DNA of 64,000 nucleotides from Streptomyces sp. DI166 (GCF_900091315.1 NZ_FLSP01000032.1:18226-82225); one strand, 5' to 3'; positions 8,528 through 17,733 are shown, counted from the stretch's first letter. Numbers and translations: made by a program. Notes: generated by a model from the letters alone, not told the origin.

Positions 8528-9328
8528 ATGCTGGCGACACGCATACCCCGCTTCCGGCCGGTGGCCCTCACCACCGCCGCCGTCCTGGTCGCACTGAGCG
8601 CCCCCGCCCTCACCGCGACCCCCGCCGCGGCGACCACGACCGCCTACGACAGCACGTACTACAAGAACGCGATCGGCAAGTCCGGTACGAGCCTGAAGAG
8701 CGCCCTGCACACCATCATCAAGTCCCAGACCAAGCTGTCCTACTCGGCCGTCTGGGAGGCGCTGAAGGTCACCGACCAGGACCCGAACAACAGCAGCAAC
8801 GTCAAGCTGCTCTACTCGGGCATCTCCCGCAGCAAGTCGCTCAACGGCGGTGACGTGGGCGACTGGAACCGGGAGCACGTCTGGGCGCAGTCCCACGGCG
8901 GCTTCGGCACCTCCGCCGGTCCCGGCACCGACCTGCACCATCTGCGCCCCGAGGACGTCCAGGTCAACAGCACCCGCGGCAACAAGGACTTCGACAACGG
9001 CGGCAGCAGCTTCACCAACTCCGGCGGCAGCCTGACCGACTCCAACTCCTTCGAGCCCCGCGACGCCGTCAAGGGCGACGTGGCCCGCATGATCCTCTAC
9101 ATGGCCGTCCGCTACGAGGGCGAGGACGGCTGGCCCGACCTGGAGCCCAACGACTCCATCAACGGCAGCGTCCCGTACCACGGCCGCCTCTCGGTCCTGA
9201 AGCAGTGGAACGACGAGGACCCGCCGGACGCCTTCGAGGAGCGCCGCAACAACGTCATCTACACCAACTACCAAGGAAACCGGAACCCGTTCATCGACCA
9301 CCCGGAGTGGGTCGAGGCGATCTGGTAA
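8528..9328 (+). CDS. Secreted endonuclease I-family nuclease
   Basis: Extracellular non-specific nuclease, 266 aa from the ATG at 8528. The signal peptide is about residues 1-36 (ALTATPAAA then TTTAYD). The beta-beta-alpha metal core of the EndA/endonuclease I family is visible: DWNREHVWAQSHG (His of the core), then TDLHHLRPEDVQVNSTRGN, a Ser/Gly-rich spacer, and a C-terminal NNVIYTNYQGNRNPFIDHPEWV block characteristic of the family. The length is close to other secreted members. Likely role is DNA degradation for nutrient scavenging, an inference from family and secretion. Confidence 0.92.
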   Translation: MLATRIPRFRPVALTTAAVLVALSAPALTATPAAATTTAYDSTYYKNAIGKSGTSLKSALHTIIKSQTKLSYSAVWEALKVTDQDPNNSSNVKLLYSGISRSKSLNGGDVGDWNREHVWAQSHGGFGTSAGPGTDLHHLRPEDVQVNSTRGNKDFDNGGSSFTNSGGSLTDSNSFEPRDAVKGDVARMILYMAVRYEGEDGWPDLEPNDSINGSVPYHGRLSVLKQWNDEDPPDAFEERRNNVIYTNYQGNRNPFIDHPEWVEAIW

Positions 9329-9351
9329 CCCACCCGCCCCCCCCCACGGGC

Positions 9352-9392
9352 GGCCTCGTATCAGGGCTCCCCAGTGACCCTGATACGAGGCC
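9352..9392. terminator. Strong terminator hairpin after the endonuclease gene
   Basis: A perfect 15-bp stem (GGCCTCGTATCAGGG with CCCTGATACGAGGCC) with an 11-nt loop begins 24 bp after the endonuclease stop. Confidence 0.85.
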
Positions 9393-9506
9393 TGCGGACC
9401 CCCTGCCGCGCGACGGCAGGACGGCTCGGTTCCGACCGGTCCGACGGAGAGTCTCACCCGCCCCTGCTGTGCTTTCCACGTGCGGTTATTGCAGATAATG
9501 CGACCC

Positions 9507-10493
9507 ATGCGACTCACCACTGGCGACCGTGCCGCACTGAAGAAGGTGCTTCAGGAGCGGCGTGCCGCGATCGATCCCGCGAGCAAGGGGTTTCCGCGGC
9601 GGGCCGGCGGGCCCGGAAGACGGGCCGCCGGGTTGAGCCAGGAGCAGATGGACGATCTGCTGGCCCGCGCCCGGGGCACGTACAACAGGTTCGAGAACGG
9701 CCAACTGCGGCGTCCGCCCGCCGATTTCCTCACCGCCGTCGCGAAGAGCCTGGAGCTGAGCGAGCAGGAGTGGATGTTCCTGTGGCAGCTCACCCGCAGG
9801 GAGAACCCGCCCCGCGCGCTGCACGAGCCCTCCGCAACGGCGCTGTCGGGGATGTGGCAGGAGTTGCTCGACCGGGTCGACGGGGTGATCGCGTACGTGA
9901 ACGACACCGAGTTCGACATCGTCGCGCACAGCGAGGACTTCCGGCTGTTCTTCCCGCCCGGACGCGCACCGTCCAACGTGATGCGCGGACTGCTGCTGGA
10001 CCCCGAGATACGCACCAGGACGCTGCAGGAGTGGGAGACCGCCTGGGCCCCGGCGGTCATGCCGTTCCTCAAGCAGGCCGTGCAGTTGCGGCCGGGCAAC
10101 GCCGGGCTCGCCGCACTGGAACGCGATGTCCTCGCCGATCCGGTGGCCGGTCCCCTCTACCGCGCCTCCGCCTCGGTGCCCCTCCCCCACACCGACGGCT
10201 CGGAACTGCCCGTCAACCACGCCGTGCACGGCCGCGGTTGGCTGGTCACCTGCCTCGCCGAGCCCCTGGTCGCCCCCGGGGCCAAGATCAACCTCAGCTT
10301 CTACCGGGCCGATCCCGGCGCCGGCTCCTCGTGCGCAGGTGCTTCGTGCGTCGGCGCGAACAGCCGCAGCACAGCGGGGAGTACGACGACGGAGGGCCCC
10401 GGCGCGGCCAGCGCCTTGGCCAGGTCCGCCGCCAGCGCCTCCGGGCTGGTGCGCACCCCGGGCACGCCGAAGGACTCGGCCAGCGCCACATAG
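9507..10493 (+). CDS. XRE regulator with MmyB-like ligand domain, 3' end antisense to neighbour
   Basis: Helix-turn-helix regulator with the actinobacterial MmyB-like C-terminal domain. The HTH (about residues 35-85) includes GLSQEQMDDLLARARGTYNR and FENGQLRRPP; the ligand domain runs from about 105 to 275 (DGVIAYVNDTEFDIVAHSE through GRGWLVTCLAEPL). ATGs at 9498 and 9507 are possible; neither has a Shine-Dalgarno, and GATAAT at 9494-9499 would fit a -10 giving a leaderless start at 9507. After the family-like end (NLSFYRADP, about residue 270) the frame stays open for about 60 low-complexity residues that are antisense to the 3' end of the convergent ThDP gene. The original stop has probably been lost. 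Confidence 0.8.
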   Translation: MRLTTGDRAALKKVLQERRAAIDPASKGFPRRAGGPGRRAAGLSQEQMDDLLARARGTYNRFENGQLRRPPADFLTAVAKSLELSEQEWMFLWQLTRRENPPRALHEPSATALSGMWQELLDRVDGVIAYVNDTEFDIVAHSEDFRLFFPPGRAPSNVMRGLLLDPEIRTRTLQEWETAWAPAVMPFLKQAVQLRPGNAGLAALERDVLADPVAGPLYRASASVPLPHTDGSELPVNHAVHGRGWLVTCLAEPLVAPGAKINLSFYRADPGAGSSCAGASCVGANSRSTAGSTTTEGPGAASALARSAASASGLVRTPGTPKDSASAT

Positions 10494-12022
10494 TCCGGGC
10501 GGGTCAGCTCGGTGCCCGTGGTCCGGCCGAAGGCGTCCGTCATGTACTCGCGCAGGACGCCGTAGCCGCCGTCGTCGACGATCAGCCAGGTGACGTCCAG
10601 GTCGTACTGGCGGGCCGTGGCCAGCTCCGCGACCGAGTACAGCGCGCCGCCGTCCCCGGAGACCGCCAGCACCGGGCGCGTCGGGTCGGCGACCGCCGCG
10701 CCGAGCGCCGCCGGGAAGCCGTAGCCGAGGCCGCCCGCGCCCTGCGCGGAGTGCATACGGTTGGGGCCCTTGGCGTCGAAGGCGGACCAGGCCCAGTACG
10801 CGAGGATCGTCATGTCCCAGAAGGACGGCGCGTCGGCGGGCAGCGCCTTGCGGACGGCCGCCAACACCTGCTGCTCCAGCGTGAGTTCCTGCGCCGCGAT
10901 CCGCGCGGCGACCTTGGCCAGCAGCTCCCGCACCCGCTCCGGCGCGGTGTCGTCGGTCCGCTCGGACACCGTCTCCAGCAGCGCCTGCAGGGCGAGCCGG
11001 GCGTCGGCGTGGATGCCGAGGGCGGGGTGGTTGGACTCCAGCTTGCCGAGGTCCGCCTCGATCTGGATCACCCGGCCGCGCGGGGTGAACGTGTGGTAGT
11101 TCGAGGAGAGTTCGCCCAGTCCCGAGCCGACCACCAGCAGCACGTCCGCGTCCTGAAGGAAGTCGGTGGTGTGCCGGTCCTCGATCCAGGACTGGAGGGA
11201 GAGGGGGTGCTTCCAGGGGAAGGCCCCCTTGCCGCCGGGGGTCGTGACGACCGGCGCCTTCAGCCGCTCGGCGAGCTGCTTCAGCTTGCCGCTCGCGTCG
11301 GCGCGTACGACACCGCCGCCCGCGATGATCGCCGGGCGCTCGGCGCGGGAGAGCAGGTCGGCGGCGACGGCGGTCAGTTCGGGCCGGGGCGGCAGTTCCT
11401 CGGGGAAGGCGTCCACGCCGGTCACCACCGGCAGGGTGGTCTCGGCGTTCAGCACGTCCTGTGGGATCTCCACCCACACCGGGCCGTGCGGGGCGGTCAG
11501 CGCCGACTTCCAGGCCGCCGCGATCGCGGACGGGATCTGCGACTGGCTGCGCACGGTGTGCACGGACTTCACCACGCCGCGGAACGAGGCCGCCTGGTCG
11601 GGCAGTTCGTGCAGATAGCCGTGGCGCCCGCCGCCCAGGCCCGCGGTCGGGACCTGGCTGCAGATGGCCAGCACCGGCGCGGAGGCGGCCGCCGCCTCCT
11701 GGAGCGCGGGCAGCGAGGTCAGCGCGCCGGGGCCGGTGGACAGCAGCAGCGGGGCGGCCTCGCCGGTGATCCTGCCGTAGGCGTCCGCCGCGAAACCGGC
11801 GTTGTTCTCCACGCGCAGGCCGACATAGCGCAGATCGCTGCGGCCCACCGCGTCGAACAGGCCGAGCGCGTGCTGGCCGGGCAGCCCGAACACGGTCGTC
11901 GCGCCGAGCCCGGCCAGCGTCTCCACGACCAGGTCCCCGCCGGTGCGCCCGGGCGGCGGATTGAGCGCCGCCTCCGTCTGGGCGGCGGTGGGGCGGAGCA
12001 CCAGGTCGTGGTCGTGGGTCAC
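10301..12022 (-). CDS. Thiamine-diphosphate-dependent enzyme (acetolactate synthase/benzoylformate decarboxylase family)
   Basis: A 573-aa cytosolic ThDP enzyme in three domains. The N-terminal pyrimidine-binding domain has the catalytic Glu in VENNAGFAADAYGR (about residue 72). The central domain has VVGSGLGELSSNYH. The C-terminal PP-binding domain has the ThDP motif SGDGGALYSVAELATA. The nearest families are acetolactate-synthase-like decarboxylases; the exact substrate is not decided by sequence. The start ATG at 12022 overlaps the agmatinase stop, so the two form an operon and the substrate may derive from arginine or guanidino compounds. The 3' end overlaps the convergent regulator by 193 bp. 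Confidence 0.88.
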   Translation of the reverse strand: MTHDHDLVLRPTAAQTEAALNPPPGRTGGDLVVETLAGLGATTVFGLPGQHALGLFDAVGRSDLRYVGLRVENNAGFAADAYGRITGEAAPLLLSTGPGALTSLPALQEAAAASAPVLAICSQVPTAGLGGGRHGYLHELPDQAASFRGVVKSVHTVRSQSQIPSAIAAAWKSALTAPHGPVWVEIPQDVLNAETTLPVVTGVDAFPEELPPRPELTAVAADLLSRAERPAIIAGGGVVRADASGKLKQLAERLKAPVVTTPGGKGAFPWKHPLSLQSWIEDRHTTDFLQDADVLLVVGSGLGELSSNYHTFTPRGRVIQIEADLGKLESNHPALGIHADARLALQALLETVSERTDDTAPERVRELLAKVAARIAAQELTLEQQVLAAVRKALPADAPSFWDMTILAYWAWSAFDAKGPNRMHSAQGAGGLGYGFPAALGAAVADPTRPVLAVSGDGGALYSVAELATARQYDLDVTWLIVDDGGYGVLREYMTDAFGRTTGTELTRPDYVALAESFGVPGVRTSPEALAADLAKALAAPGPSVVVLPAVLRLFAPTHEAPAHEEPAPGSAR

Positions 12023-12987
12023 TTCGCGCGTGCCTCTGCAATCTGGCGGGACATGATCGTGGTCAGCTCGTACGCCGTGTGGGAGGCGGCGACCGAGGTG
12101 ATCTCCGCGTGATCGTACGCGGGCGCGACCTCGACGACGTCCGCCGAGACCAGGTTGCAGGAGGCGAGTCCGCGCAGGATCTCCAGCAGCTCGCGGGAGG
12201 TCATACCGCCCGCCTCGGGCGTGCCGGTGCCGGGGGCGTGCGCCGGGTCCAGGCAGTCGATGTCGATGGAGATGTACAGCGGGCGGTCGCCGATGCGCTG
12301 GCGCAGCTGGTCGGCGACCTCGTCGGCGCCGCGGCGGTAGATGTCCGCGGAGGTGACGATGCCGAAGCCCATCTTCTCGTCGTCGGTGAGGTCCTGCTTG
12401 CCGTAGAGGGGGCCGCGGGTGCCGACGTGGGAGAGGGCGGAGGTGTCGAGGATGCCCTCCTCCACGGCACGGCGGAACGGGGTGCCATGGGTGTACTCGG
12501 CTCCGAAGTAGGTGTCCCAGGTGTCCAGGTGGGCGTCGAAGTGGAGCAGGGCGACCGGGCCGTGCTTCTTGGCGACGCTGCGCAGCAGGGGCAGGGCGAT
12601 GGTGTGGTCGCCGCCGAGGGTCATCAGGCGCGCGCCCGTACCGAGCAGCTCGTCGGCGGCGGCTTCGACGGTCTCCACGGCCTCGTTGATGTTGAACGGG
12701 TTCACCGCGATGTCGCCGCCGTCGGCGACCTGCGCGAGGGCGAAGGGGGAGGCGTCCTGCGCGGGGTTGTAGGGGCGCAGCAGACGGGAGGCCTCACGGA
12801 TGGCGTTGCCGCCGAAGCGGGCGCCGGGGCGGTAGGAGACACCGGAGTCGAAGGGCACGCCCACGACGGCGACGTCGGCGCGGCCGACCTCGTCGAGGCG
12901 GGGCAGCCGGGCGAAGGTGGCCGGGCCGGCGTACCGGGGGATGCGCGAGGAGTCGACGGGGCCGCGGGGCGTCTCGTTGCTGCTCAT
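12019..12987 (-). CDS. speB: Agmatinase/guanidinobutyrase-type ureohydrolase
   Basis: A 322-aa Mn-dependent ureohydrolase that splits agmatine (or a related guanidino acid) to urea and an amine. Ureohydrolase metal motifs are present: GGDHTIALP, LLHFDAHLDTW and SIDIDCLDPAHAPGTGTPE. The ATG at 12987 has AAGGCAG upstream. It is the first gene of an operon with the ThDP enzyme and is divergent from the PucR regulator at 13130, which makes that regulator its probable controller. Agmatinase and guanidinobutyrase cannot be separated from these motifs. Confidence 0.9.
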   Translation of the reverse strand: MSSNETPRGPVDSSRIPRYAGPATFARLPRLDEVGRADVAVVGVPFDSGVSYRPGARFGGNAIREASRLLRPYNPAQDASPFALAQVADGGDIAVNPFNINEAVETVEAAADELLGTGARLMTLGGDHTIALPLLRSVAKKHGPVALLHFDAHLDTWDTYFGAEYTHGTPFRRAVEEGILDTSALSHVGTRGPLYGKQDLTDDEKMGFGIVTSADIYRRGADEVADQLRQRIGDRPLYISIDIDCLDPAHAPGTGTPEAGGMTSRELLEILRGLASCNLVSADVVEVAPAYDHAEITSVAASHTAYELTTIMSRQIAEARAK

Positions 12988-13129
12988 GAGGTACTGCCTT
13001 CTTTCCTACGCTTTCGTCGCGTATATCCGTCTCAGTCTGCCGGTCCGGACCGACCCTAAGCGGGCGGAAAGCGACTGCGAAGTGTACATTTCATCCATTG
13101 CGGCGGTACGGAATGGAGGGAACGCACAT

Positions 13130-14710
13130 ATGCCCGACCCGTCCGTGCCACCCACCCCACCTGTCCCGCTCTCGGCGCTGCTGGCCCGGGACGACCTGGG
13201 CCTGCGCCCGATCGCGGCGGTGCCCGACCCGGCCGCCGTGCCGATCCACTGGGCGCACGCCTCGGAAATGACGGACCCGTACCCGTACCTGCTGGGCGGC
13301 GAGCTGCTCCTCTCGGCGGGCGTCCACATCCCCTCCTCCGGCGACCCGGCCCCCTACTTCGACGCCTACGTCTCCCGGATCGTCGCGGCGGGCGGTGCCG
13401 CCCTGGGCTTCGGCCTGGCCCCGGTCCACGACACGGTGCCGCCGGCCCTGGTGGCGGCCTGCGAGACCCACGGTCTGCCCCTCCTGGAGGTCCCGCCCAG
13501 GACCACGTTCTCGGCGGTGGCCCGAGCGGTGTGGCAACTCATGGCCCAGGCCCGCCTCTCCGAACTCCGCCGCGTTACCGAGGCCCAACAGAGCCTCGCC
13601 ACAGCGGCCTCCCGCCCGGACCCGGTCCCGTCGGTCCTACGGCAACTGTCGCAGCGGGTCGGGGGGTGGGCGGCGCTGTACGGGCCGGACGGCACCGAAC
13701 TGTCAGCAGCGGGCCGCGGCCCGAGGCCGGAGGTGAGGAAGGCCCTGGCGGAACTGACGGGGGTGGTACGGCCTTCTGACAGAACTGCGGGCAGTCGTGC
13801 CGCTGGGGCGGCCCCCGCAACCAAAGAGGCGGCACCCCGCAAGCGCGGGCAAGCGAACCCCACCCCGCCCCCAGCCACCGGCGCCGCCGCACCGGCACCC
13901 GCCTCAGCCACCGACACAGTCGCCGGCACCCACCTCGCCGCATACGCCCTCGGCCCGACCCCCGGCTTCGTACTCGGAGTCGCGACCACCCACACCGACC
14001 AGGCCACCCACACCATCGCCTCGGTAGCCGCCGTCCTCCTAACCCTCCTCACCGGCGAACAACAGACCGGCACAGGCGCCGCCCGCACCTCCGCCCTGGT
14101 CCGCCTCCTCCTCGGCGCCGAACCAAAACACGTCGCCCCCCTCCTCGGCACCGGCCCCCACGTGGTCGTACACGCCCACCCCGACCCCCACACCACCCCC
14201 GACCCCCTCACCGCCTCCGCCCTCGGCACCGCCCTGGGCTCCCCCCTCGTCGACCTCGCCCAGGAGACGGACGTCGTCCGCGTCCTCGTCCCCGCCGACC
14301 GCGAGATCACCCCCCAGCCCGGCTGGACGCTGGGCGTCAGTGACCCGGCGCCCCCGGACCAGTGGCCCGCCGCCGACACCCGCGCCGCCCGCGCCCTCGC
14401 CCACGCGAAAGCGACCCGCGCTCCCCTGGTCCGCCACGGCGCCCGCACCGGCCTCGCCCAGCTCGTACCCGACGACGCGGCCGAGGCGTACGCCCGTACG
14501 CTCCTCCAACCGATCGCCGACACCCCCGCGCTGGTCGAGACGCTGCGCACCTGGCTGTCCCTGCACGGCAGTTGGGACCGCACCGCCGTGGCCCTCGCCG
14601 TGCACCGCAACACCGTCCGCCAGCGCATCACCCGCTGCGCCACCCTGCTCGGCACCGACCTCGACGACCCGGACGTCCGCATGGAACTCTGGTTCGCCCT
14701 ACGGCAGTGA
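13130..14710 (+). CDS. PucR-family transcriptional regulator
   Basis: A 526-aa regulator; the ATG at 13130 is 9 bp after GGAGGG. The N-terminal PucR sensory domain covers about residues 8-140, beginning PLSALLARDDLGLRP. A Pro/Ala-rich linker (about 215-265) follows. The C-terminal HTH_30-type domain, with TLRTWLSLHGSWDRTAVALA and then AVHRNTVRQRI (about 465-520), binds DNA. Members often control purine or amine catabolism. Its divergent position next to the agmatinase/ThDP operon, with a shared intergenic region of 142 bp, suggests control of amine use. Four imperfect 23-bp repeats begin at its stop codon. Confidence 0.9.
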   Translation: MPDPSVPPTPPVPLSALLARDDLGLRPIAAVPDPAAVPIHWAHASEMTDPYPYLLGGELLLSAGVHIPSSGDPAPYFDAYVSRIVAAGGAALGFGLAPVHDTVPPALVAACETHGLPLLEVPPRTTFSAVARAVWQLMAQARLSELRRVTEAQQSLATAASRPDPVPSVLRQLSQRVGGWAALYGPDGTELSAAGRGPRPEVRKALAELTGVVRPSDRTAGSRAAGAAPATKEAAPRKRGQANPTPPPATGAAAPAPASATDTVAGTHLAAYALGPTPGFVLGVATTHTDQATHTIASVAAVLLTLLTGEQQTGTGAARTSALVRLLLGAEPKHVAPLLGTGPHVVVHAHPDPHTTPDPLTASALGTALGSPLVDLAQETDVVRVLVPADREITPQPGWTLGVSDPAPPDQWPAADTRAARALAHAKATRAPLVRHGARTGLAQLVPDDAAEAYARTLLQPIADTPALVETLRTWLSLHGSWDRTAVALAVHRNTVRQRITRCATLLGTDLDDPDVRMELWFALRQ

Positions 14711-14792
14711 ACCCCCGCGGTGACCCCGTCAGTGACCCACCAGTGGCCCCGTCAGTGACCCCCGCAATGCCCCGACAGTGACCCACGTCCCA
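14701..14792. repeat. Four imperfect 23-bp tandem repeats
   Basis: Copies start at 14701 (degenerate, containing the PucR stop codon), 14724, 14747 and 14770. The shared core is CCCCGTCAGTGACCC in copies 2 and 3 and CCCCGACAGTGACCC in copy 4. The array fills the gap towards the phosphatase gene. Confidence 0.75.
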
Positions 14793-14835
14793 GCACCCAG
14801 GGTCGCCCCGCACACCCGCGGGGGTCTGCCGCACA

Positions 14836-15636
14836 ATGGGACACATGCCGATACCCGGGACACCCAGCCGCGCCGAGCTCGTCGAACACCTCGTCAGAAC
14901 CCGTATCGCGGGGGATGTCGCCACTCCCCGCGAGAACAACCTCTCCCACTACCGCAAGCTCGCGAACGGCGACCGCAACTTCTGGCTCGGCCTGGAGCTG
15001 GGTGACCGCTGGACCGACGAGCAGGACGTGCTCGCGGTGATGGCGGAGCGCGTCGGGGTGAACGACGACCCCGAGTACCGCTTCGGCCAGGACACCATCG
15101 ACCCCGAGCTGACCGTCGCCGGTCTGGAGCGCATGGCGAGCCGCCTGCGCAAGGCGGCGGACGCCGGCCAGCGGGTGCTGTTCGCCACCGGCCACCCCGG
15201 CGGTCTGCTGGACGTGCACCGGGCCACCGCCGCCGCCCTACGCGCGGCGGGCTGCGACATCGTGGTGATCCCGGACGGGCTGCAGACGGACGAGGGCTAC
15301 GTCATGCAGTTCGCGGACGTGGCGGTGCTGGAGCACGGCGCCACGCTGTGGCACACCCATTCGGGCGAGCCGATGAAGGCGATCCTGACGGCTCTGGAGC
15401 GGATCGGCCGCCCGCTGCCGGACCTGGTGGTCGCCGACCACGGCTGGGCGGGCTACGCGGCCCAGCACGGCGTCGAGGCGGTCGGCTACGCGGACTGCAA
15501 CGACCCGGCCCTCTTCCTCGCCGAGTCCGAGGGGACCCTCCAGGTGGCGGTCCCGCTCGACGACCACGTGGTCAGCCCCCGCTACTACGACCCGATGACG
15601 GCGTACCTGCTGGCCGAGGCGGGTCTGGAGGGCTGA
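14836..15636 (+). CDS. Actinobacterial phosphatase-family protein (PF15698-like)
   Basis: A 266-aa cytosolic protein resembling the actinobacterial family annotated simply as phosphatase; the substrate is unknown. An ATG at 14836 and one at 14845 are both possible. Conserved-looking blocks are ENNLSHYRKLANGDRNFWLG, LFATGHPGGLLDVHRA (a likely phosphate or nucleotide contact), TLWHTHSGEPM and VADHGWAGYAAQHG. It has no signal peptide or membrane segment. It is downstream of the pucR-like gene and convergent with tesB, with 24 bp between stops. Confidence 0.65.
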   Translation: MGHMPIPGTPSRAELVEHLVRTRIAGDVATPRENNLSHYRKLANGDRNFWLGLELGDRWTDEQDVLAVMAERVGVNDDPEYRFGQDTIDPELTVAGLERMASRLRKAADAGQRVLFATGHPGGLLDVHRATAAALRAAGCDIVVIPDGLQTDEGYVMQFADVAVLEHGATLWHTHSGEPMKAILTALERIGRPLPDLVVADHGWAGYAAQHGVEAVGYADCNDPALFLAESEGTLQVAVPLDDHVVSPRYYDPMTAYLLAEAGLEG

Positions 15637-15660
15637 CCCCACGGGGTGGCACCGCCCCGG

Positions 15661-16527
15661 TCAGCGCGGGACGCGGACCACGCCCTCCTGGATGACCGAC
15701 ACCGCGAGCCGGCCGTCCTGGGTGTAGATCCGCGCCTGGCCCAGGCCCCGGCCGCCGGAGGCCGACGGCGACTCCTGGTCGTACAGGAGCCATTCGTCGG
15801 CGCGGAAGGGGCGGTGGAACCACATGGCGTGGTCCAGGGAGGCGCCGACCACGTCGCCGATCGCCCAGCCGCCCCGGCCGTGTGCGAGCAGCACCGAGTC
15901 CAGCAGCGTCATGTCGGAGACATAGGTGGCGAGCACGACGTGCAGCAGCGGGTCGTCCCCGAGCTTGCCGTTGGTGCGGAACCACACCTGCGAGTGCGGC
16001 TCGCGCGGCTCGCCGAACTTCCCGTACGGGGGTTCGTCGACGTAGCGCAGGTCGACGGCCTCGCGGGCGGAGAGGAAGTGCTCCACCACGCGCGGGTCGA
16101 GGTGCGCGTAGCGGCGCAGCCGGTCGTTCGAGGTCGGCAGGGTCGCCGGGTCCGGCGCGGGCGGCATGGGGGCCTGGTGGTCCAGGCCCTCCTCGTACGT
16201 CTGGAAGGACGCGGAGAGGGCGAAGATCGGCCGGCCGTGCTGGACGGCCACCACCCGCCGGGTGGTGAAGGAGCGGCCGTCGCGCATCCGCTCGACGTTG
16301 TAGACGATCGGCGCGCCCGGGTCGCCCATGCGCAGGAAGTACGCGTGCAGGGAGTGCGGGGCGCGGTCCGCGGGGACCGTGCGCCCGGCCGCGACCAGCG
16401 CCTGCGCCGCCACCTGCCCGCCGAAGACGCGCGGGACGACGGCGGGCCGGGACTGGCCGCGGAAGATGTTCTCCTCGATCGGCTCAAGGTCGAGCAGATC
16501 GAGGAGATCCTGTAGTGCCTGGCTCAC
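15661..16527 (-). CDS. tesB: Acyl-CoA thioesterase II
   Basis: A 288-aa double-hotdog thioesterase that hydrolyses acyl-CoA to fatty acid and CoA. TesB-family landmarks are visible: FRGQSRPAVVPRVFGGQVAAQ near the N-terminus, HSLHAYFLRMGDP, a second hotdog with LATYVSDMTLLDSVL, and DHAMWFHRPFRADEWLLYD near the C-terminus. The length matches family members. It lies 8 bp downstream of the acyl-CoA dehydrogenase, so the two form an operon. Confidence 0.93.
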   Translation of the reverse strand: MSQALQDLLDLLDLEPIEENIFRGQSRPAVVPRVFGGQVAAQALVAAGRTVPADRAPHSLHAYFLRMGDPGAPIVYNVERMRDGRSFTTRRVVAVQHGRPIFALSASFQTYEEGLDHQAPMPPAPDPATLPTSNDRLRRYAHLDPRVVEHFLSAREAVDLRYVDEPPYGKFGEPREPHSQVWFRTNGKLGDDPLLHVVLATYVSDMTLLDSVLLAHGRGGWAIGDVVGASLDHAMWFHRPFRADEWLLYDQESPSASGGRGLGQARIYTQDGRLAVSVIQEGVVRVPR

Positions 16528-16535
16528 CTGTGTCC

Positions 16536-17693
16536 TTACAGGCCCATGTCCTTGGCGATGATCGTCTTCATGATCTCGCTGGTGCCACCGTAGATCCGGT
16601 TGACCCGGTTGTCCGCGTACAGGCGGGCGATCGGGTACTCGTTCATGAAGCCGTAGCCGCCGTGCAGCTGGAGGCAGCGGTCGATGACGCGGTGGGCGAC
16701 CTCGGTGCAGAACAGCTTGGCGGAGGCGGCCTCGGCCGGGGTCAGCTCACCGGCGTCCAGGGCCTCCAGGGCGCGGTCGACGACGGCCTCGGCGGCGTCC
16801 ACCTCGGCCTGGCAGGCGGCCAGCTCGAACTTGGTGTTCTGGAAGGCGGCGACCGGCTTGCCGAAGACGGTGCGCTCCTGCACGTACTGCTTGGCGAACC
16901 GGACGGCGGCCTTGGCCTGGGCGTAGGCACCGAAGGCGATGCCCCAGCGCTCGGAGGCCAGGTTGTGGCCGAGGTAGTAGAAGCCCTTGTTCTCCTCGCC
17001 GAGCAGGTCCTCGACCGGGACCTTGACGTCGACGAAGGCCAGCTCGGCGGTGTCGGAGGTCTTCAGGCCGAGCTTGTCGAGCTTGCGGCCGACGGAGTAG
17101 CCCTCGGACTTGGTGTCCACCGCGAACAGGGAGATGCCGTGGCGGCGGTCCTCGGCGGTGGGCGCGGCGGTGCGGGCGCAGACGATGACGCGGTCGGCGT
17201 GGACGCCGCCGGTGATGAAGGTCTTGGCGCCGTTGAGGATGTAGTGGGTGCCGTCCTCGGAGAGCTTGGCGGTGGTCTTCATGCCCGCGAGGTCGGAGCC
17301 GGTGCCCGGCTCGGTCATCGCCAGCGCCCACATCTCCTCGCCGGAGACGAACTTCGGCAGGTAGCGCTTCTTCTGCTCGTCGGTGGCGAGCATCTTGATG
17401 TACGGCAGGCCGAGCAGCACGTGCACACCGGAGCCGCCGAACTGCACACCGGCGCGGGCGGTCTCCTCGTACATCACCGCCTCGAACTTGTACGAGTCGA
17501 TGCCGGCGCCGCCGTACTCCTCGTCGACGCGGATGCCGAAGACACCCAGCTCGGCGAGCTTGTAGTAGAAGTCGCGGGGCGCCTGGCCGGCCGCGAACCA
17601 CTCGTCGTACACCGGTACGACCTCGGCCTCGATGAAGGCGCGGATGGTCTCCCGGAACGCCTCGTGGTCCTCGTTGAACACAGTACGGCGCAC
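16536..17693 (-). CDS. Acyl-CoA dehydrogenase
   Basis: A 385-aa FAD enzyme introducing a 2,3-double bond into acyl-CoA. The order is N-terminal helical domain, central beta domain with MTEPGTGSDLAGMKTTA, and C-terminal domain with FGKPVAAFQ, QLHGGYGFMNEYPIARLYAD and YGGTSEIMKTIIAKD. The chain-length preference cannot be read. The TetR regulator lies upstream on the same strand; an AAGCGCTT palindrome at 17720-17727 lies in its promoter region and may be an operator. Confidence 0.93.
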   Translation of the reverse strand: MRRTVFNEDHEAFRETIRAFIEAEVVPVYDEWFAAGQAPRDFYYKLAELGVFGIRVDEEYGGAGIDSYKFEAVMYEETARAGVQFGGSGVHVLLGLPYIKMLATDEQKKRYLPKFVSGEEMWALAMTEPGTGSDLAGMKTTAKLSEDGTHYILNGAKTFITGGVHADRVIVCARTAAPTAEDRRHGISLFAVDTKSEGYSVGRKLDKLGLKTSDTAELAFVDVKVPVEDLLGEENKGFYYLGHNLASERWGIAFGAYAQAKAAVRFAKQYVQERTVFGKPVAAFQNTKFELAACQAEVDAAEAVVDRALEALDAGELTPAEAASAKLFCTEVAHRVIDRCLQLHGGYGFMNEYPIARLYADNRVNRIYGGTSEIMKTIIAKDMGL

Positions 17694-17733
17694 GCCGCCA
17701 CCTCCACCTGCGTATGTCTAAGCGCTTGCTCAC

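Noticed and set aside
9486..12041. 851-aa and 912-aa open frames around 9.4-12.1 kb
   Set aside because: Frame shadows of the regulator, ThDP and agmatinase genes.
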